Numbered from the stretch's first letter, positions 26,197-35,221 are shown. The stretch: 64,000 bases of DNA from Flavobacterium psychrotolerans (GCF_003097635.1 NZ_QCZI01000003.1:180696-244695), one strand, 5' to 3'. Notes: generated by a model from the letters alone, not told the origin. Translations and numbers: made by a program.

Positions 26197-28266
26197 ATGT
26201 TACAGAATCCTAAAAGATATACCATTACGGCGGCGTTACCCTATACAAACGGACCCATTCACATAGGCCATTTGGCGGGTGTTTACGTGCCTTCGGATAT
26301 CTATTCCAGATATTTACGCTTGCAGGGAAGAGACGTTTTGTTTGTTTGCGGAAGCGACGAACACGGCGTGGCGATTTCGATGAAAGCCAAAAAGGAAGGC
26401 ATTACACCACAGCAAGTAATTGATAAATATGACGGAATTATCCGAAAATCGTTCTTGGATTTTGGAATTTCGTTTGACAATTATTCCAGAACTTCGGCCA
26501 AGATTCATCACGAAACTGCTTCGGAATTTTTCAAAGCATTATACGACAAGGGCGATTTTATCGAGGAAGTGACCGAACAATTATATGATGCGAAAGCTGA
26601 CCAATTCTTGGCAGACCGTTTTGTGGTGGGAACTTGCCCAAAATGTGGCAATGAAGAAGCGTATGGCGACCAATGCGAAAAATGTGGTTCGACTTTAAAC
26701 GCTACAGATTTGATTAATCCAAAATCGACCATTACGGGAGAAACTCCGGTTTTGAAATCGACGAAACACTGGTTTTTGCCTTTGGATCGCTATGAAGAAT
26801 TTTTGAAAGAATGGATTCTTGTCGGACATAAAAATGACTGGAAACCGAATGTTTACGGACAGGTGAAATCCTGGATTGATGGCGGATTGGAACCTCGCGC
26901 CGTAACCCGTGACCTCGATTGGGGAATTGACGTTCCGGTTGAAGGTGCCGAAGGAAAAAAATTATATGTTTGGTTTGATGCGCCGATTGGCTACATTTCT
27001 TCTACCAAAGAATGGGCTCAAAGAGAAGGAAAAGACTGGGAGCCTTACTGGAAAGATCAAGATACAAAACTGGTACACTTTATTGGGAAAGATAATATTG
27101 TTTTCCATTGTATCATTTTCCCTGCGATGCTGAAAGCGGAAGGAAGTTATATTCTACCGGACAATGTTCCTGCAAACGAGTTCCTGAATTTGGAAGGAAA
27201 TAAACTATCGACTTCCAAAAACTGGGCAGTTTGGTTGCACGAATATTTGGAAGAATTTCCAAATCAGCAGGATGTTTTGCGTTATGCATTGACATCGAAT
27301 GCGCCGGAAACCAAGGACAATGATTTTACCTGGAAAGATTTTCAGGCAAGAAATAACAACGAATTGGTAGCAATTTTTGGAAATTTCATTAACCGTGTCG
27401 TGGTTTTAACCAACAAATATTACAACGGAATTGTTCCTGAACCAAATAAACTTTCCGAAGTGGACGAACAAACTTTGACCGAATTAAAAGCCTATCCAGC
27501 GGTGATTTCAAGTTCATTGGAACGTTATAGATTTAGAGAGGCTTTGGGCGAATTGATGAATGTGGCCCGATTGGGAAATAAATATCTTGCCGACGAAGAG
27601 CCTTGGAAAATGATAAAAACCGATCCAGAACGTGTTCAAACACAAATGTATGTTGCCTTGCAAATTGCAGCTGCTCTGCAGGTTTTATGTGAACCTTTCT
27701 TGCCGTTTACCGCTACAAAATTGGTAAAGACGTTGCAATGCAACGTCTCTATAAAAAAAATGACTTGGAATGATGTTGCAACAAATTCCGATTTATTACC
27801 CGCTGGACACCAAATTGGCGAAGCTGAATTACTTTTTGCCAAAATTGAAGATGAGGAAATCCAAAAACAAATCGACAAGCTAGAAGCTACAAAAACAGCC
27901 AACAAAGCCGAAAATAAAATGGTCGAGCCACAAAAAGACTTAATTCAGTTTGATGATTTTGCCAAAATGGATTTGCGCGTGGGAACGATTCTGGATGCCG
28001 AAAAAATGCCAAAAGCCAATAAACTATTGATTTTGAAAGTCGATACCGGAATTGACGTTCGCACGATTGTTTCGGGAATTGCCGAGAGTTTTAAACCAGA
28101 AGATATTATTGGAAAACGCGTAACTGTTTTAGTGAATTTGGCACCAAGAAATCTCCGTGGTGTGGAAAGTCAAGGAATGATTTTGATGACTACTAATGCC
28201 GAAGGGAAACTGGTATTTGTCAATCCTGATGCCGATAGTGTTGGGAATGGAACGTTGATTTCGTAA
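26197..28266 (+). CDS. metG: Methionine--tRNA ligase
   Basis: Class I synthetase charging tRNA-Met. In 689 residues it has HIGH at 22-25, a Cys-rich zinc knuckle ([17 protein letters not shown] near 147-163), a KLSTS signature at 336-340, the anticodon-binding helical domain, and a C-terminal EMAP-II-like tRNA-binding domain ([14 protein letters not shown] onward). Residues 511-518 (KTLQCNVS) are encoded by a 21-nt perfect palindrome that is also present in the next gene, so this segment between the helical domain and the C-terminal domain looks like an in-frame repeat insertion. A RAYT gene starts 5 bp after the stop codon. Confidence 0.96.
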   Translation: MLQNPKRYTITAALPYTNGPIHIGHLAGVYVPSDIYSRYLRLQGRDVLFVCGSDEHGVAISMKAKKEGITPQQVIDKYDGIIRKSFLDFGISFDNYSRTSAKIHHETASEFFKALYDKGDFIEEVTEQLYDAKADQFLADRFVVGTCPKCGNEEAYGDQCEKCGSTLNATDLINPKSTITGETPVLKSTKHWFLPLDRYEEFLKEWILVGHKNDWKPNVYGQVKSWIDGGLEPRAVTRDLDWGIDVPVEGAEGKKLYVWFDAPIGYISSTKEWAQREGKDWEPYWKDQDTKLVHFIGKDNIVFHCIIFPAMLKAEGSYILPDNVPANEFLNLEGNKLSTSKNWAVWLHEYLEEFPNQQDVLRYALTSNAPETKDNDFTWKDFQARNNNELVAIFGNFINRVVVLTNKYYNGIVPEPNKLSEVDEQTLTELKAYPAVISSSLERYRFREALGELMNVARLGNKYLADEEPWKMIKTDPERVQTQMYVALQIAAALQVLCEPFLPFTATKLVKTLQCNVSIKKMTWNDVATNSDLLPAGHQIGEAELLFAKIEDEEIQKQIDKLEATKTANKAENKMVEPQKDLIQFDDFAKMDLRVGTILDAEKMPKANKLLILKVDTGIDVRTIVSGIAESFKPEDIIGKRVTVLVNLAPRNLRGVESQGMILMTTNAEGKLVFVNPDADSVGNGTLIS
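27728..27748. repeat. REP-like palindrome inside metG
   Basis: AGACGTTGCA, a central A, then its exact complement. It is read in frame as residues 511-518 of MetG. The same 21 bases form the core of the 29-bp palindrome at 28581-28609. Confidence 0.85.
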
Positions 28267-28271
28267 AAAAA

Positions 28272-28850
28272 ATGACAAACAAATTCCAAAATAAATACCG
28301 AATACCCTCATCCCGATTGAAAAATTGGGATTATGGAAATAATGGTGCTTATTTCATTACAATTTGTACCCGAAACCGAGACCATTTTTTTGGAGAAATT
28401 GTATCCGTTGCAAAAGAAAATAAAATGGAATTAAACGAAATTGGCAGATTGGCATATCAATTTTGGGCAGAAATCCCAAAACATTTCCCATCTGTGGAAT
28501 TAGGAAATTACGTTGTTATGCCCAATCACGTTCACGGAATATTGATAATTGACAAAAAAAATGTTGTTGATGACCTTGTTGCAGAGACGTTGCAATGCAA
28601 CGTCTCTGCCCATAATGGAACAACAAACGAACAAATGTCAAAAATTTCGCCCAAATCAGGAACGATTTCCACCATCATTCGTTCCTATAAATCGGCAGTG
28701 ACAAAAAATGGACATTTCATTCACGCCGATTTTGAATGGCAATCTCGTTTTCACGACCACATCATTCGAAATTCAGAATCATTTGAAAGAATACAAAATT
28801 ACATTGAAACCAATCCAAAGAATTGGAAAGAAGATAAATTTTGCAATTAA
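28272..28850 (+). CDS. REP-associated tyrosine transposase (RAYT, Y1_Tnp)
   Basis: A 192-residue single-domain HUH transposase of the IS200-like family that acts on palindromic REP sequences. The HUH motif is NHVHGIL near residue 84 (MPNHVHGILII), and the C-terminal helix with the nucleophilic Tyr is RIQNYIETNP near residue 176. The N-terminal YGNNGAYFITICTRNR segment is typical. Residues 104-113 are encoded by a 29-bp palindrome, the likely cognate REP, inserted in frame in the loop between the catalytic halves. It starts 5 bp after metG, so it is likely expressed with it. Confidence 0.9.
   Translation: MTNKFQNKYRIPSSRLKNWDYGNNGAYFITICTRNRDHFFGEIVSVAKENKMELNEIGRLAYQFWAEIPKHFPSVELGNYVVMPNHVHGILIIDKKNVVDDLVAETLQCNVSAHNGTTNEQMSKISPKSGTISTIIRSYKSAVTKNGHFIHADFEWQSRFHDHIIRNSESFERIQNYIETNPKNWKEDKFCN
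28581..28609. repeat. REP-like palindrome inside the RAYT gene
   Basis: A 29-bp perfect palindrome: arm GCAGAGACGTTGCA, central A, complementary arm. It is read in frame as part of ETLQCNVSA, the same reading frame as in metG. Confidence 0.9.
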
Positions 28851-28913
28851 TTTTGTTGTTAATTTATTTTTCAAAGTATATTTGATTAAATTTCCTCAAA
28901 ATAATTCATTATC

Positions 28914-29600
28914 ATGAACATAAAAGTAATCGCCTTCGACGCCGACGACACCCTATTCATCAACGAACCTTATTTTGAGGAAGCCGAAAAGAAATTTTGC
29001 GTCCTTCTCCAAGATTATCTTTCCCATCATGGCGTGTCGCAAGAATTATTTCGAACGCAAATCAACAACCTGCCTTTGTATGGCTATGGCATAAAGGGAT
29101 ACATCCTTTCGATGATTGAAGCGGCAATAGTCGTTTCAAATGGGACGATTAGCGTTGATTTCATCAAAAAAATAACAGAATTCGGCAAAGAATTAATCGA
29201 GAAACCTATTGAATTGCTGGACGGCGTGGAAGAAACCCTGCAAGCACTTCACGGAAAATACAAGTTGGTTGTGGCCACTAAGGGTGATTTAAAAGACCAA
29301 CATCGGAAACTGCATAAATCAGGTTTGGGACATTATTTTCACCACATCGAAGTGATGTCCGACAAAGAGGAAATTGATTACCAGAAATTAGTGAAACGTT
29401 TGGATATACAATCATCGGAATTTTTAATGATTGGAAATTCCTTGAAATCCGATGTTTTGCCCGTATTAGGAATTGGGGGTCATGCCATCCACATTCCGTT
29501 TCACACAACTTGGGAACATGAAAAAATCGATTTTAAAATCGAACATGAAAATTTTAAGGATTATAAAAAAATCACGGACGTATTAACGCTGTTTCAATAA
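28914..29600 (+). CDS. HAD-family hydrolase
   Basis: A 228-residue haloacid-dehalogenase-like phosphatase. Motif I is FDADDTLF (nucleophile Asp8 and Asp10), motif II is the VVATKGD segment, and motif IV is MIGNSLKSDVLP. The cap domain between motif I and II is helical (C1 type), as in phosphoglycolate phosphatase-like and nucleotidase-like members. Substrate is unknown. Its TAA stop shares an A with the ATG of the next gene, which indicates tight coupling to the CAT-like gene. Confidence 0.88.
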   Translation: MNIKVIAFDADDTLFINEPYFEEAEKKFCVLLQDYLSHHGVSQELFRTQINNLPLYGYGIKGYILSMIEAAIVVSNGTISVDFIKKITEFGKELIEKPIELLDGVEETLQALHGKYKLVVATKGDLKDQHRKLHKSGLGHYFHHIEVMSDKEEIDYQKLVKRLDIQSSEFLMIGNSLKSDVLPVLGIGGHAIHIPFHTTWEHEKIDFKIEHENFKDYKKITDVLTLFQ

Positions 29601-30232
29601 TGAAAACCCTTTTAGACATAGAAACTTGGAATAGGAAGGAGCATTATTTATTTTTCAAGCAATTTGAAGAGCCCTTTTTCGGAATCACAACCACTATTGA
29701 TTGCACAAAAGCATACCAAAAAGCCAAACAACTGGGGACTTCCTTTTTTGTGTATTATTTACACAAATGTATTCTTGCTGTTAATGCCATTGAGTCCTTC
29801 AGGTACCGAATCATAGAAGACGAAATTTATATTTTTGATACCATTGATGCCTCCACCACTATTTTGCGGGAGGATTTAACCTTCGGATTTTCATTGATTC
29901 AATTTTCTCCGGATTTTGATACTTTTTCAGAAAAAACGTATGAGGAAATAAAAAGGGTAAAAAACAACACCACTGGAATTTTCACAAGAGATTTCACAAG
30001 GAAAAACATCATTCATACCTCTTCACTTCCGTGGATTAATTTTAGTTCCATTTCGCATGCCCGAAGTTTTACTTTTCCGGACAGTTGCCCGAAAATTTCC
30101 TTTGGTAAAATGAAACTTAAAAAAAGCGGAAAAAGATTGATGCCTGTTTCAGTTCACGTGCATCACGGATTAGTGGACGGGTACCATCTGGGTCAATTTG
30201 TGAATTATTTTCAGGAATTGATGAATGAGTAA
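29600..30232 (+). CDS. Chloramphenicol acetyltransferase-like protein
   Basis: A 210-residue protein of the CAT family, close to the usual 210-220. The catalytic motif reads HVHHGLVDGYH, with the active His189 and the Asp four residues later, and an SLPWINFSS segment matches the CAT substrate pocket region. N-terminal IDIETWNRKEHYLFFK-like sequence is also as in CAT. It may acetylate chloramphenicol or a native amphipathic substrate; many chromosomal flavobacterial relatives have not been tested. Translationally coupled to the HAD gene. Confidence 0.85.
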   Translation: MKTLLDIETWNRKEHYLFFKQFEEPFFGITTTIDCTKAYQKAKQLGTSFFVYYLHKCILAVNAIESFRYRIIEDEIYIFDTIDASTTILREDLTFGFSLIQFSPDFDTFSEKTYEEIKRVKNNTTGIFTRDFTRKNIIHTSSLPWINFSSISHARSFTFPDSCPKISFGKMKLKKSGKRLMPVSVHVHHGLVDGYHLGQFVNYFQELMNE

Positions 30233-30310
30233 GTAAATTATTCCATAAAAATATTATGACTATCCGCTACTAATATAAAGAGTCTATAATATGAATAGTA
30301 AAATGTAGCT

Positions 30311-30388
30311 ATTTTGTCATTTCGACGAAGGAGAAATCGCATTAGAAGATCTCATCATGTGATTTCTCCTTCGTCGAAATGACAAAAT
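30311..30388. repeat. Long intergenic inverted repeat
   Basis: Perfect 28-bp arms at 30311-30338 and 30361-30388 around a 22-nt loop; the arms contain TTTGTCATTTCGACGAAGG, a sequence type common in flavobacterial intergenic DNA. It lies between the convergent CAT-like and ssb genes. It has no coding capacity and looks like a REP/MITE-type repeat; it may also act as a terminator. Confidence 0.85.
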
Positions 30389-30487
30389 CATACCGATTGA
30401 TACAAGTAACGAAGAGTCATATAAAATAATCAGTAGCAGTTTACAGACACTTAGCCCGCAAACTGCTACCGAATAGCCATTTCTTGC

Positions 30488-30820
30488 CTATTTACCCAGC
30501 ATCAATAATTCGCTGACAACCACTTCCGTAACATAGCGTTTTTCGCCGTTTTTGTCGTCATAACTTCTGTGGGACAATTTCCCTTCTATGGCAACCTGAA
30601 TGCCTTTGGTCACGTATTTCTCGATGATTTCGGCAGTTTTTCCCCAGGCCACCACTCGGTGCCATTCGGTTTGATCCACTTTTTCGCCTTTGTCATTTTT
30701 GTAACTGTCTTTCGTGGCGATGGTTAGATTGGCGAGTTTTTTTCCTCCGTCTAAGTTTTTGATTTCAGGATCGTTACCTACGTTTCCTATTAACTGTACT
30801 CTGTTTTTCATTGCATTCAT
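30488..30820 (-). CDS. ssb: Single-stranded DNA-binding protein, short form without acidic tail
   Basis: A 110-residue SSB made of one OB fold: NRVQLIGNVGNDPEI at the start, KLANLTIATKD, TEWHRVVAWGKTAEI, GIQVAIEGKLSHRSY and the last strand RYVTEVVVSELLMLGK. It stops directly after the OB fold, so the disordered linker and the acidic C-terminal tip that recruits replication and repair proteins are absent. Flavobacteria often have a second, longer SSB elsewhere; this copy could be a paralog with a narrow role such as uptake or plasmid work. Convergent with the CAT-like gene. Confidence 0.92.
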   Translation of the reverse strand: MNAMKNRVQLIGNVGNDPEIKNLDGGKKLANLTIATKDSYKNDKGEKVDQTEWHRVVAWGKTAEIIEKYVTKGIQVAIEGKLSHRSYDDKNGEKRYVTEVVVSELLMLGK

Positions 30821-30961
30821 GGCGTGTAAAATTTAATTGTTTATAAAATGATTTGTGTTCGTGTCGATGATTGTTTGATTTCGACAAGGCAAAGATGCGA
30901 CGGCTTGCAAAATTTATTCGGTTGCTAACTGTTTACTTTCGGTTGTAACTATTTGTAACCG

Positions 30962-30991
30962 TTTGTAAATGGAAAAATTTGTATATATTTG
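30962..30991 (+). promoter_or_regulatory. Candidate promoter upstream of the small lipoprotein gene
   Basis: TTTG (30962-30965), 18 bases, then TATATTTG (30984-30991) fits the Bacteroidota -33/-7 pattern well. The next gene starts 120 bp downstream, which implies a long leader. The 291-bp gap between ssb and that gene holds nothing else I can name. Confidence 0.5.
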
Positions 30992-31111
30992 ATTGGTTTT
31001 AAAAGACTTTGCGTTTGTGAAGGCATAGAAAACCGACTGATTATTTGAGTAACCTAGTATTTTAAACTGTAAGCAAATGAATGAATTACGCATAATGATA
31101 CAATCACAACT

Positions 31112-31519
31112 ATGAAGAAAATAATCTTATTATTTCTAATTTTTATGTCATGTAAATCTGAAAGGGATTTTAACTTTGAAATTGAACAATTAAGCGAAAA
31201 GCATCAGAAATGCCTTGATAGTGGAAAGAATATGATGAATTGCTCTAGACAATTTCATTTTGAAATGAATCATATGCTAAAGATTGTGTTAAAAGAATGT
31301 AGAATTTCACTTAACAAAACCGAACAAGAAAGCCTAGAAAGAGAACAGCTTTTGTGGTCAAAGAAAAGAGAACAATATATTACAGAGCAGAATCAAGAAT
31401 TTAATGATAAAATTAAATCTGAAGAATGGGGACAAGATATGTATATGGCAGTATATCAGAACGATGCCGATTTCGTGAAAGCAAGAGTATTAGAATTAAT
31501 TAAAAGGATGAAAAAATAA
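31112..31519 (+). CDS. Small lipoprotein, LprI/DUF1311-like
   Basis: A 135-residue protein with a short lipoprotein signal ending in FMSC (Cys14). The mature part is helical and contains spaced cysteines and a run QESLEREQLLWSKKREQYI that resembles the LprI/DUF1311 pattern (paired Cys, Trp-x-x-x-Arg), a family with lysozyme-inhibitor members. The match is loose, so the family call is tentative. It stands alone before the second RAYT unit. Confidence 0.6.
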   Translation: MKKIILLFLIFMSCKSERDFNFEIEQLSEKHQKCLDSGKNMMNCSRQFHFEMNHMLKIVLKECRISLNKTEQESLEREQLLWSKKREQYITEQNQEFNDKIKSEEWGQDMYMAVYQNDADFVKARVLELIKRMKK

Positions 31520-31632
31520 GTGTTGCCATAACCGCAGTTTGGAAAAATGAACAACATAAAAACAAATTAAACAATAATATTATTAGTTTTAATAGACGAA
31601 GAATAGATCCCCCCTGCTGGTGCGAGCATGTC

Positions 31633-31660
31633 GCTAGCGCGAGCTTCAAGCTCGTGCCAC
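31633..31660. repeat. REP palindrome, 5' side of the second RAYT
   Basis: GCTAGCGCGAGCTT, then CAAGCTCGTGCCAC, an imperfect palindrome ending 21 bp before the RAYT start. Its reverse complement matches the repeat at 32239-32267 at most positions. Confidence 0.8.
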
Positions 31661-31681
31661 AATAGAAATAGTAGAAAAAGC

Positions 31682-32230
31682 ATGAGTACAAAATATAAAT
31701 TTGGAGAGAAATCTGGAGCTTATTTTATAAGTTTCGCAACAATTAATTGGATTGACGTTTTTACAAGAGATGTTTATTTTTCGAGCATAACAGAATCGTT
31801 AGACCATTGTAGAAGAAACAAAGGAATGGAAATATATGGTTATTGCATTATGCACAGCCATGTTCATTTAATATTCCGTTCGGGATTAAATGATCCTTCG
31901 GGATTAATTCGTGATTTTAAAGGTTTTACTTCAAGAAAATTATTAAAATTGATAGAAGAGAACCCGCAAGAAAGCAGGAAAGAATGGATGTTGTGGATGT
32001 ATGAAAGAGCTGGGAAGAAAAACAGTAATGTGAAGTTTAGACAGTTTTGGCAACAAGATAACCATGCAATAGAAATTTGGTCCTTGAAAGTTTTTGAGCA
32101 AAAATTAGATTATATACATAACAACCCAGTCGAAGCAGGTTTTGTGACAGACCCAATAGATTGGAAATATAGTAGTGCAAGAAATTATGGCAATAATGAC
32201 CAAACGGTTTTGGAAATAGATTTGAATTGA
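31682..32230 (+). CDS. REP-associated tyrosine transposase (RAYT, Y1_Tnp), second type
   Basis: A 182-residue HUH transposase. HUH motif: MHSHVHLIF near residue 57; nucleophilic Tyr in QKLDYIHNNPVEAGFV near residue 148, a signature of this RAYT subgroup. It differs clearly from the RAYT at 28272. The ATG at 31682 (MSTKYKFGEK) is chosen; an in-frame ATG at 31628 would read through the upstream REP palindrome. Inverted REP copies lie on both sides of the gene, the arrangement expected of a RAYT with its own substrate. Confidence 0.9.
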   Translation: MSTKYKFGEKSGAYFISFATINWIDVFTRDVYFSSITESLDHCRRNKGMEIYGYCIMHSHVHLIFRSGLNDPSGLIRDFKGFTSRKLLKLIEENPQESRKEWMLWMYERAGKKNSNVKFRQFWQQDNHAIEIWSLKVFEQKLDYIHNNPVEAGFVTDPIDWKYSSARNYGNNDQTVLEIDLN

Positions 32231-32238
32231 TTTTGTTT

Positions 32239-32267
32239 GTGGTCACGAGCTAGAAGCTCGCGCCAGC
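32239..32267. repeat. REP palindrome, 3' side of the second RAYT (inverted)
   Basis: GTGGTCACGAGCTAG, then AAGCTCGCGCCAGC. Read on the minus strand it aligns with the 5' copy with few differences, so the two flank the transposase gene as an inverted pair. Confidence 0.8.
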
Positions 32268-32334
32268 CTGGGGCTAATTCTCATGGCTAGTATTTCGGTA
32301 AATTGTTGGTTCCCAAACACAAAACACAAATCCT

Positions 32335-32432
32335 CCCTAGCCCTGATAGAGCCGGTATCCTCGTAACGCAGTGGAGAGATAAAGGCGAAAGCAGGAAAAT
32401 GATTGATATAAATGCCCGAGCTTTTCGCTCCT
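32335..32432 (+). ncRNA. Structured flavobacterial intergenic element, copy 1
   Basis: Begins CCTAGCCCTGATAGA, then GGTATCC, a variable hairpin, GATAAAGGCGAAAGCAGGAA and a GCTCC end. The same order of blocks occurs at 50591-50661 (minus), 41186-41302 and 59985-60040. It may be a conserved RNA or a repeat; it lies in the gap before the Zn-knuckle protein gene. Confidence 0.5.
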
Positions 32433-32447
32433 AAAAAAATAAAGCCC

Positions 32448-32798
32448 ATGACTAAAACCTGTCTGGAATGCAACGAAAAAATAGTAGGTCGCGAGGATAA
32501 GAAATTCTGCAGCGACGGTTGCCGCAACGCCTACAACAATAAAATTAACAAGGACAGCACGAACTTTATGCGCAACGTAAACAATAAATTGCGCAAGAAT
32601 TACCGGATTCTGTCGGAACTCAATGTGGAAGGAAAATCGAAAACCACTCGGGCCAAATTACTGAGCAAAGGTTTCGATTTTGAATTTTTTACGAATATTT
32701 TACAAACCAAAACAGGAAATACCTATTATTTTTTATACGACCAAGGCTACATGCTCTTGGACAATGATTTTTACATGTTAGTCAAGAAAGATATATAA
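32448..32798 (+). CDS. Small zinc-knuckle protein (DUF2116-like)
   Basis: A 116-residue cytosolic protein. The N-terminal zinc knuckle reads CLECNEKIVGREDKKFCSDGC and continues RNAYNNK, as in DUF2116-like Zn-ribbon proteins. The rest is basic and helical (NKLRKNYRILSELN) with a segment suggestive of nucleic-acid binding, ending in a beta-rich part (NTYYFLYDQGYMLLD). Function unknown. The ATG at 32448 is chosen over 32412 since the upstream codons lie in the repeat element. It precedes the M28 peptidase gene by 29 bp. Confidence 0.75.
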   Translation: MTKTCLECNEKIVGREDKKFCSDGCRNAYNNKINKDSTNFMRNVNNKLRKNYRILSELNVEGKSKTTRAKLLSKGFDFEFFTNILQTKTGNTYYFLYDQGYMLLDNDFYMLVKKDI

Positions 32799-32827
32799 TA
32801 CCACAACTCCAATCTATCTAACCAAAA

Positions 32828-35221
32828 ATGAAAAAGAACTATTCCTCCATTATAGCCGCGGGATTTATCCTGGGAATCCTAGGATTGATTTATGCCACCA
32901 TGATGCCACAATGGGTTTCTAATGACGAATCCTTGTCGGAATTCTCGACGCACAGGGCTTTGAACCAAATCAAAATCCTTTCGGAAAAACCGCATTATGT
33001 GGGTTCTGAAAATCACGACGTTGTGGCCCATTATCTGGAAAAGCAATTGCAAAAACTGGGATTGGAAACCAAAATTCAGGAAGGAACCACACTTTCGGAT
33101 TGGGGAAATCTGGTGAAATCTAAAAATATTCTGGCCCGAATTAAAGGAACTGATAATAGTAAAGCGTTGTTGTTGCTTTCCCATTATGACAGTGCGCCCC
33201 ATTCATTTTCGCATGGCGCCAGTGATGATGCCTCTGGAATTGCAACCATTCTGGAAGGATTGCGCGCTTTTTTGCACAATAAAACGCCTCATAAAAATGA
33301 CATTATTGTGCTTTTTTCGGATGCCGAAGAATTGGGTTTGAATGGTGCAGCTCTTTTTGTTACACAAAGTGATTGGACAAAAGATATTGGTTTGGCATTG
33401 AATTTTGAAGCCCGTGGCACTTCCGGACCCAGTTATATGTTGATGGAAGTCAATCAGGGAAATGCCGCATTAGTGCAAGGATTTACGAAGGCGAACCCAA
33501 AATATCCCGTTTCCAATTCCCTGATGTACAGTATTTACAAGATGTTACCCAACGATACCGATTTGACGGTTTTTAGGGAACAGGGGAAAATTCAGGGATT
33601 TAATTTTGCCTTTATCGACAATCATTTTAATTATCATACGGTACAGGATGATTATTCGCATGTAAAACCAACCACAGTAGCCCATCAGGGAACGTATTTG
33701 ATGCCGTTACTGAACTATTTTTCGAATGCCGATTTGACAACCATGGATGCTACGGAAGATTACGTGTATTTCAACACGCCTTTTTGTTTTGTAAGCTACC
33801 CGTTTGCTTGGATTTTGCCACTTTGCTATGGTGCTTTGGCGTTATTTCTGCTCTTGGTATTTATTGGCTTGGCCAAAAGGATTTTGATTCCGTCAGAAAT
33901 CGGAAAAGGTTTTTTACTGTTGTTTGGGGCAGTATTGGTTTCAGGCGCAGTCACTTTTGTCGGTTGGAAAATTGCGCTTTCCGTCTATCCTCAATACAAT
34001 GATATCCTTCAGGGATTTACCTATAACGGACACGCGTATATTGCGGCATTTATTTGTTTGAGTTTAGCAATTGCCTTTTTGTTTTACACGAAATCAAAAA
34101 CAGAGCAATTAACCTTTAATCATGCCTTAGCTCCTTTATTTCTTTGGATTGCTATCAATTTTGGAATTGCGATCTATTTGCCTGGAGCGGGATTTTTTAT
34201 CATTCCTGTTTTCTTTGGATTATTGATGTTGGCGTATTTTGTGCTAACCCAAAAAACAAATAAATTCCTGAATCTCTTTTTAAGTGTTCCTGCTCTCCTC
34301 CTTTTTATTCCTTTCCTAGTCATGTTTCCTATAGGTTTGGGATTAAAAATTTTAGCTGGAAGTGCCGTATTGACTATTTTAGTTTTCGGATTGTTATTGC
34401 CCGTTTTCGGAACGTTTCCCAAGAAAGGCATTTGGGCTGCTCTACTGTTTGCACTAGCTATAGGATGTTTTACGTATGCGCACTTGAATTCCAATTATGA
34501 AGTTGGAAAGGCCAAACCCAATAGCCTGCTCTATGTTGTTGATGGAGACCAAAACAAAGCTTACTGGACTACTTATGACACCAATTTAGACCAATGGACA
34601 AAAATATATTTAGGCGAAAATCCGAAAAATGCCCTTGCTTTAAAAACGACTCCTTTGTTTAGCAAGTACAATTCTCAGTTTACTTTTATGGCTGAGGCTC
34701 CAATGAAAAAATTAGCAAAACCAACTATTGAATTTTTGACGGATTCCATTGCCGGAGCGCAAAGGTATTTAAAAATTAAAATTTCGCCCAACAGAAAAGT
34801 AAATCGCTATGATATTTTTGCCAATGAGAATATGGTTTTTTACAATTTGAAGGGGAATAACGCCGAAACTTTGGGGCAGAAAGACAGTTTATACCAACGA
34901 AACGGAAAAAAAATAATGAGTTATTATGTGGTTGATAATAAGCCTTTGGAGTTGGAATTCAGCATTTCTAAAAACACGTCTTTCGATATGGATGTAATGG
35001 AAAGTTCTTTTGATTTGATGACCAACCCATTGTTTACCATGGAAAAACGCACCTCTTGGATGATGCCTACTCCATTTGTCTTGAATGATGCAGTGGTCAT
35101 TAAGCAAAAAATAAAACCAACTGCAGTGGCTGTAAAGAAAACTGTTTTAAAAAACATCCCTAAATTTGTGGTCAAAAAAGACAGTTTAATTGTTGTTACC
35201 GATACTTTGAAAATACAATAG
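32828..35221 (+). CDS. M28 family membrane-bound aminopeptidase
   Basis: A 797-residue polytopic membrane protein with an N-terminal anchor (about 7-27), an exported M28 zinc-peptidase domain and about eight to nine further membrane helices (about 325-570), then a C-terminal beta-rich periplasmic domain. Zinc and catalytic residues are seen in LLSHYDSAPHS (His, Asp), GASDDASG (Asp), FSDAEELGLNG (Glu-Glu) and FIDNHFNYHT (His). The plan resembles yeast vacuolar membrane protease Pff1. Likely releases N-terminal residues from peptides in the periplasm. Confidence 0.9.
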   Translation: MKKNYSSIIAAGFILGILGLIYATMMPQWVSNDESLSEFSTHRALNQIKILSEKPHYVGSENHDVVAHYLEKQLQKLGLETKIQEGTTLSDWGNLVKSKNILARIKGTDNSKALLLLSHYDSAPHSFSHGASDDASGIATILEGLRAFLHNKTPHKNDIIVLFSDAEELGLNGAALFVTQSDWTKDIGLALNFEARGTSGPSYMLMEVNQGNAALVQGFTKANPKYPVSNSLMYSIYKMLPNDTDLTVFREQGKIQGFNFAFIDNHFNYHTVQDDYSHVKPTTVAHQGTYLMPLLNYFSNADLTTMDATEDYVYFNTPFCFVSYPFAWILPLCYGALALFLLLVFIGLAKRILIPSEIGKGFLLLFGAVLVSGAVTFVGWKIALSVYPQYNDILQGFTYNGHAYIAAFICLSLAIAFLFYTKSKTEQLTFNHALAPLFLWIAINFGIAIYLPGAGFFIIPVFFGLLMLAYFVLTQKTNKFLNLFLSVPALLLFIPFLVMFPIGLGLKILAGSAVLTILVFGLLLPVFGTFPKKGIWAALLFALAIGCFTYAHLNSNYEVGKAKPNSLLYVVDGDQNKAYWTTYDTNLDQWTKIYLGENPKNALALKTTPLFSKYNSQFTFMAEAPMKKLAKPTIEFLTDSIAGAQRYLKIKISPNRKVNRYDIFANENMVFYNLKGNNAETLGQKDSLYQRNGKKIMSYYVVDNKPLELEFSISKNTSFDMDVMESSFDLMTNPLFTMEKRTSWMMPTPFVLNDAVVIKQKIKPTAVAVKKTVLKNIPKFVVKKDSLIVVTDTLKIQ

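Noticed and set aside
31628..31681. ATG upstream of the second RAYT in the same frame.
   Set aside because: The added codons are made of REP palindrome sequence; MSTKYKFGEK at 31682 is the natural start.
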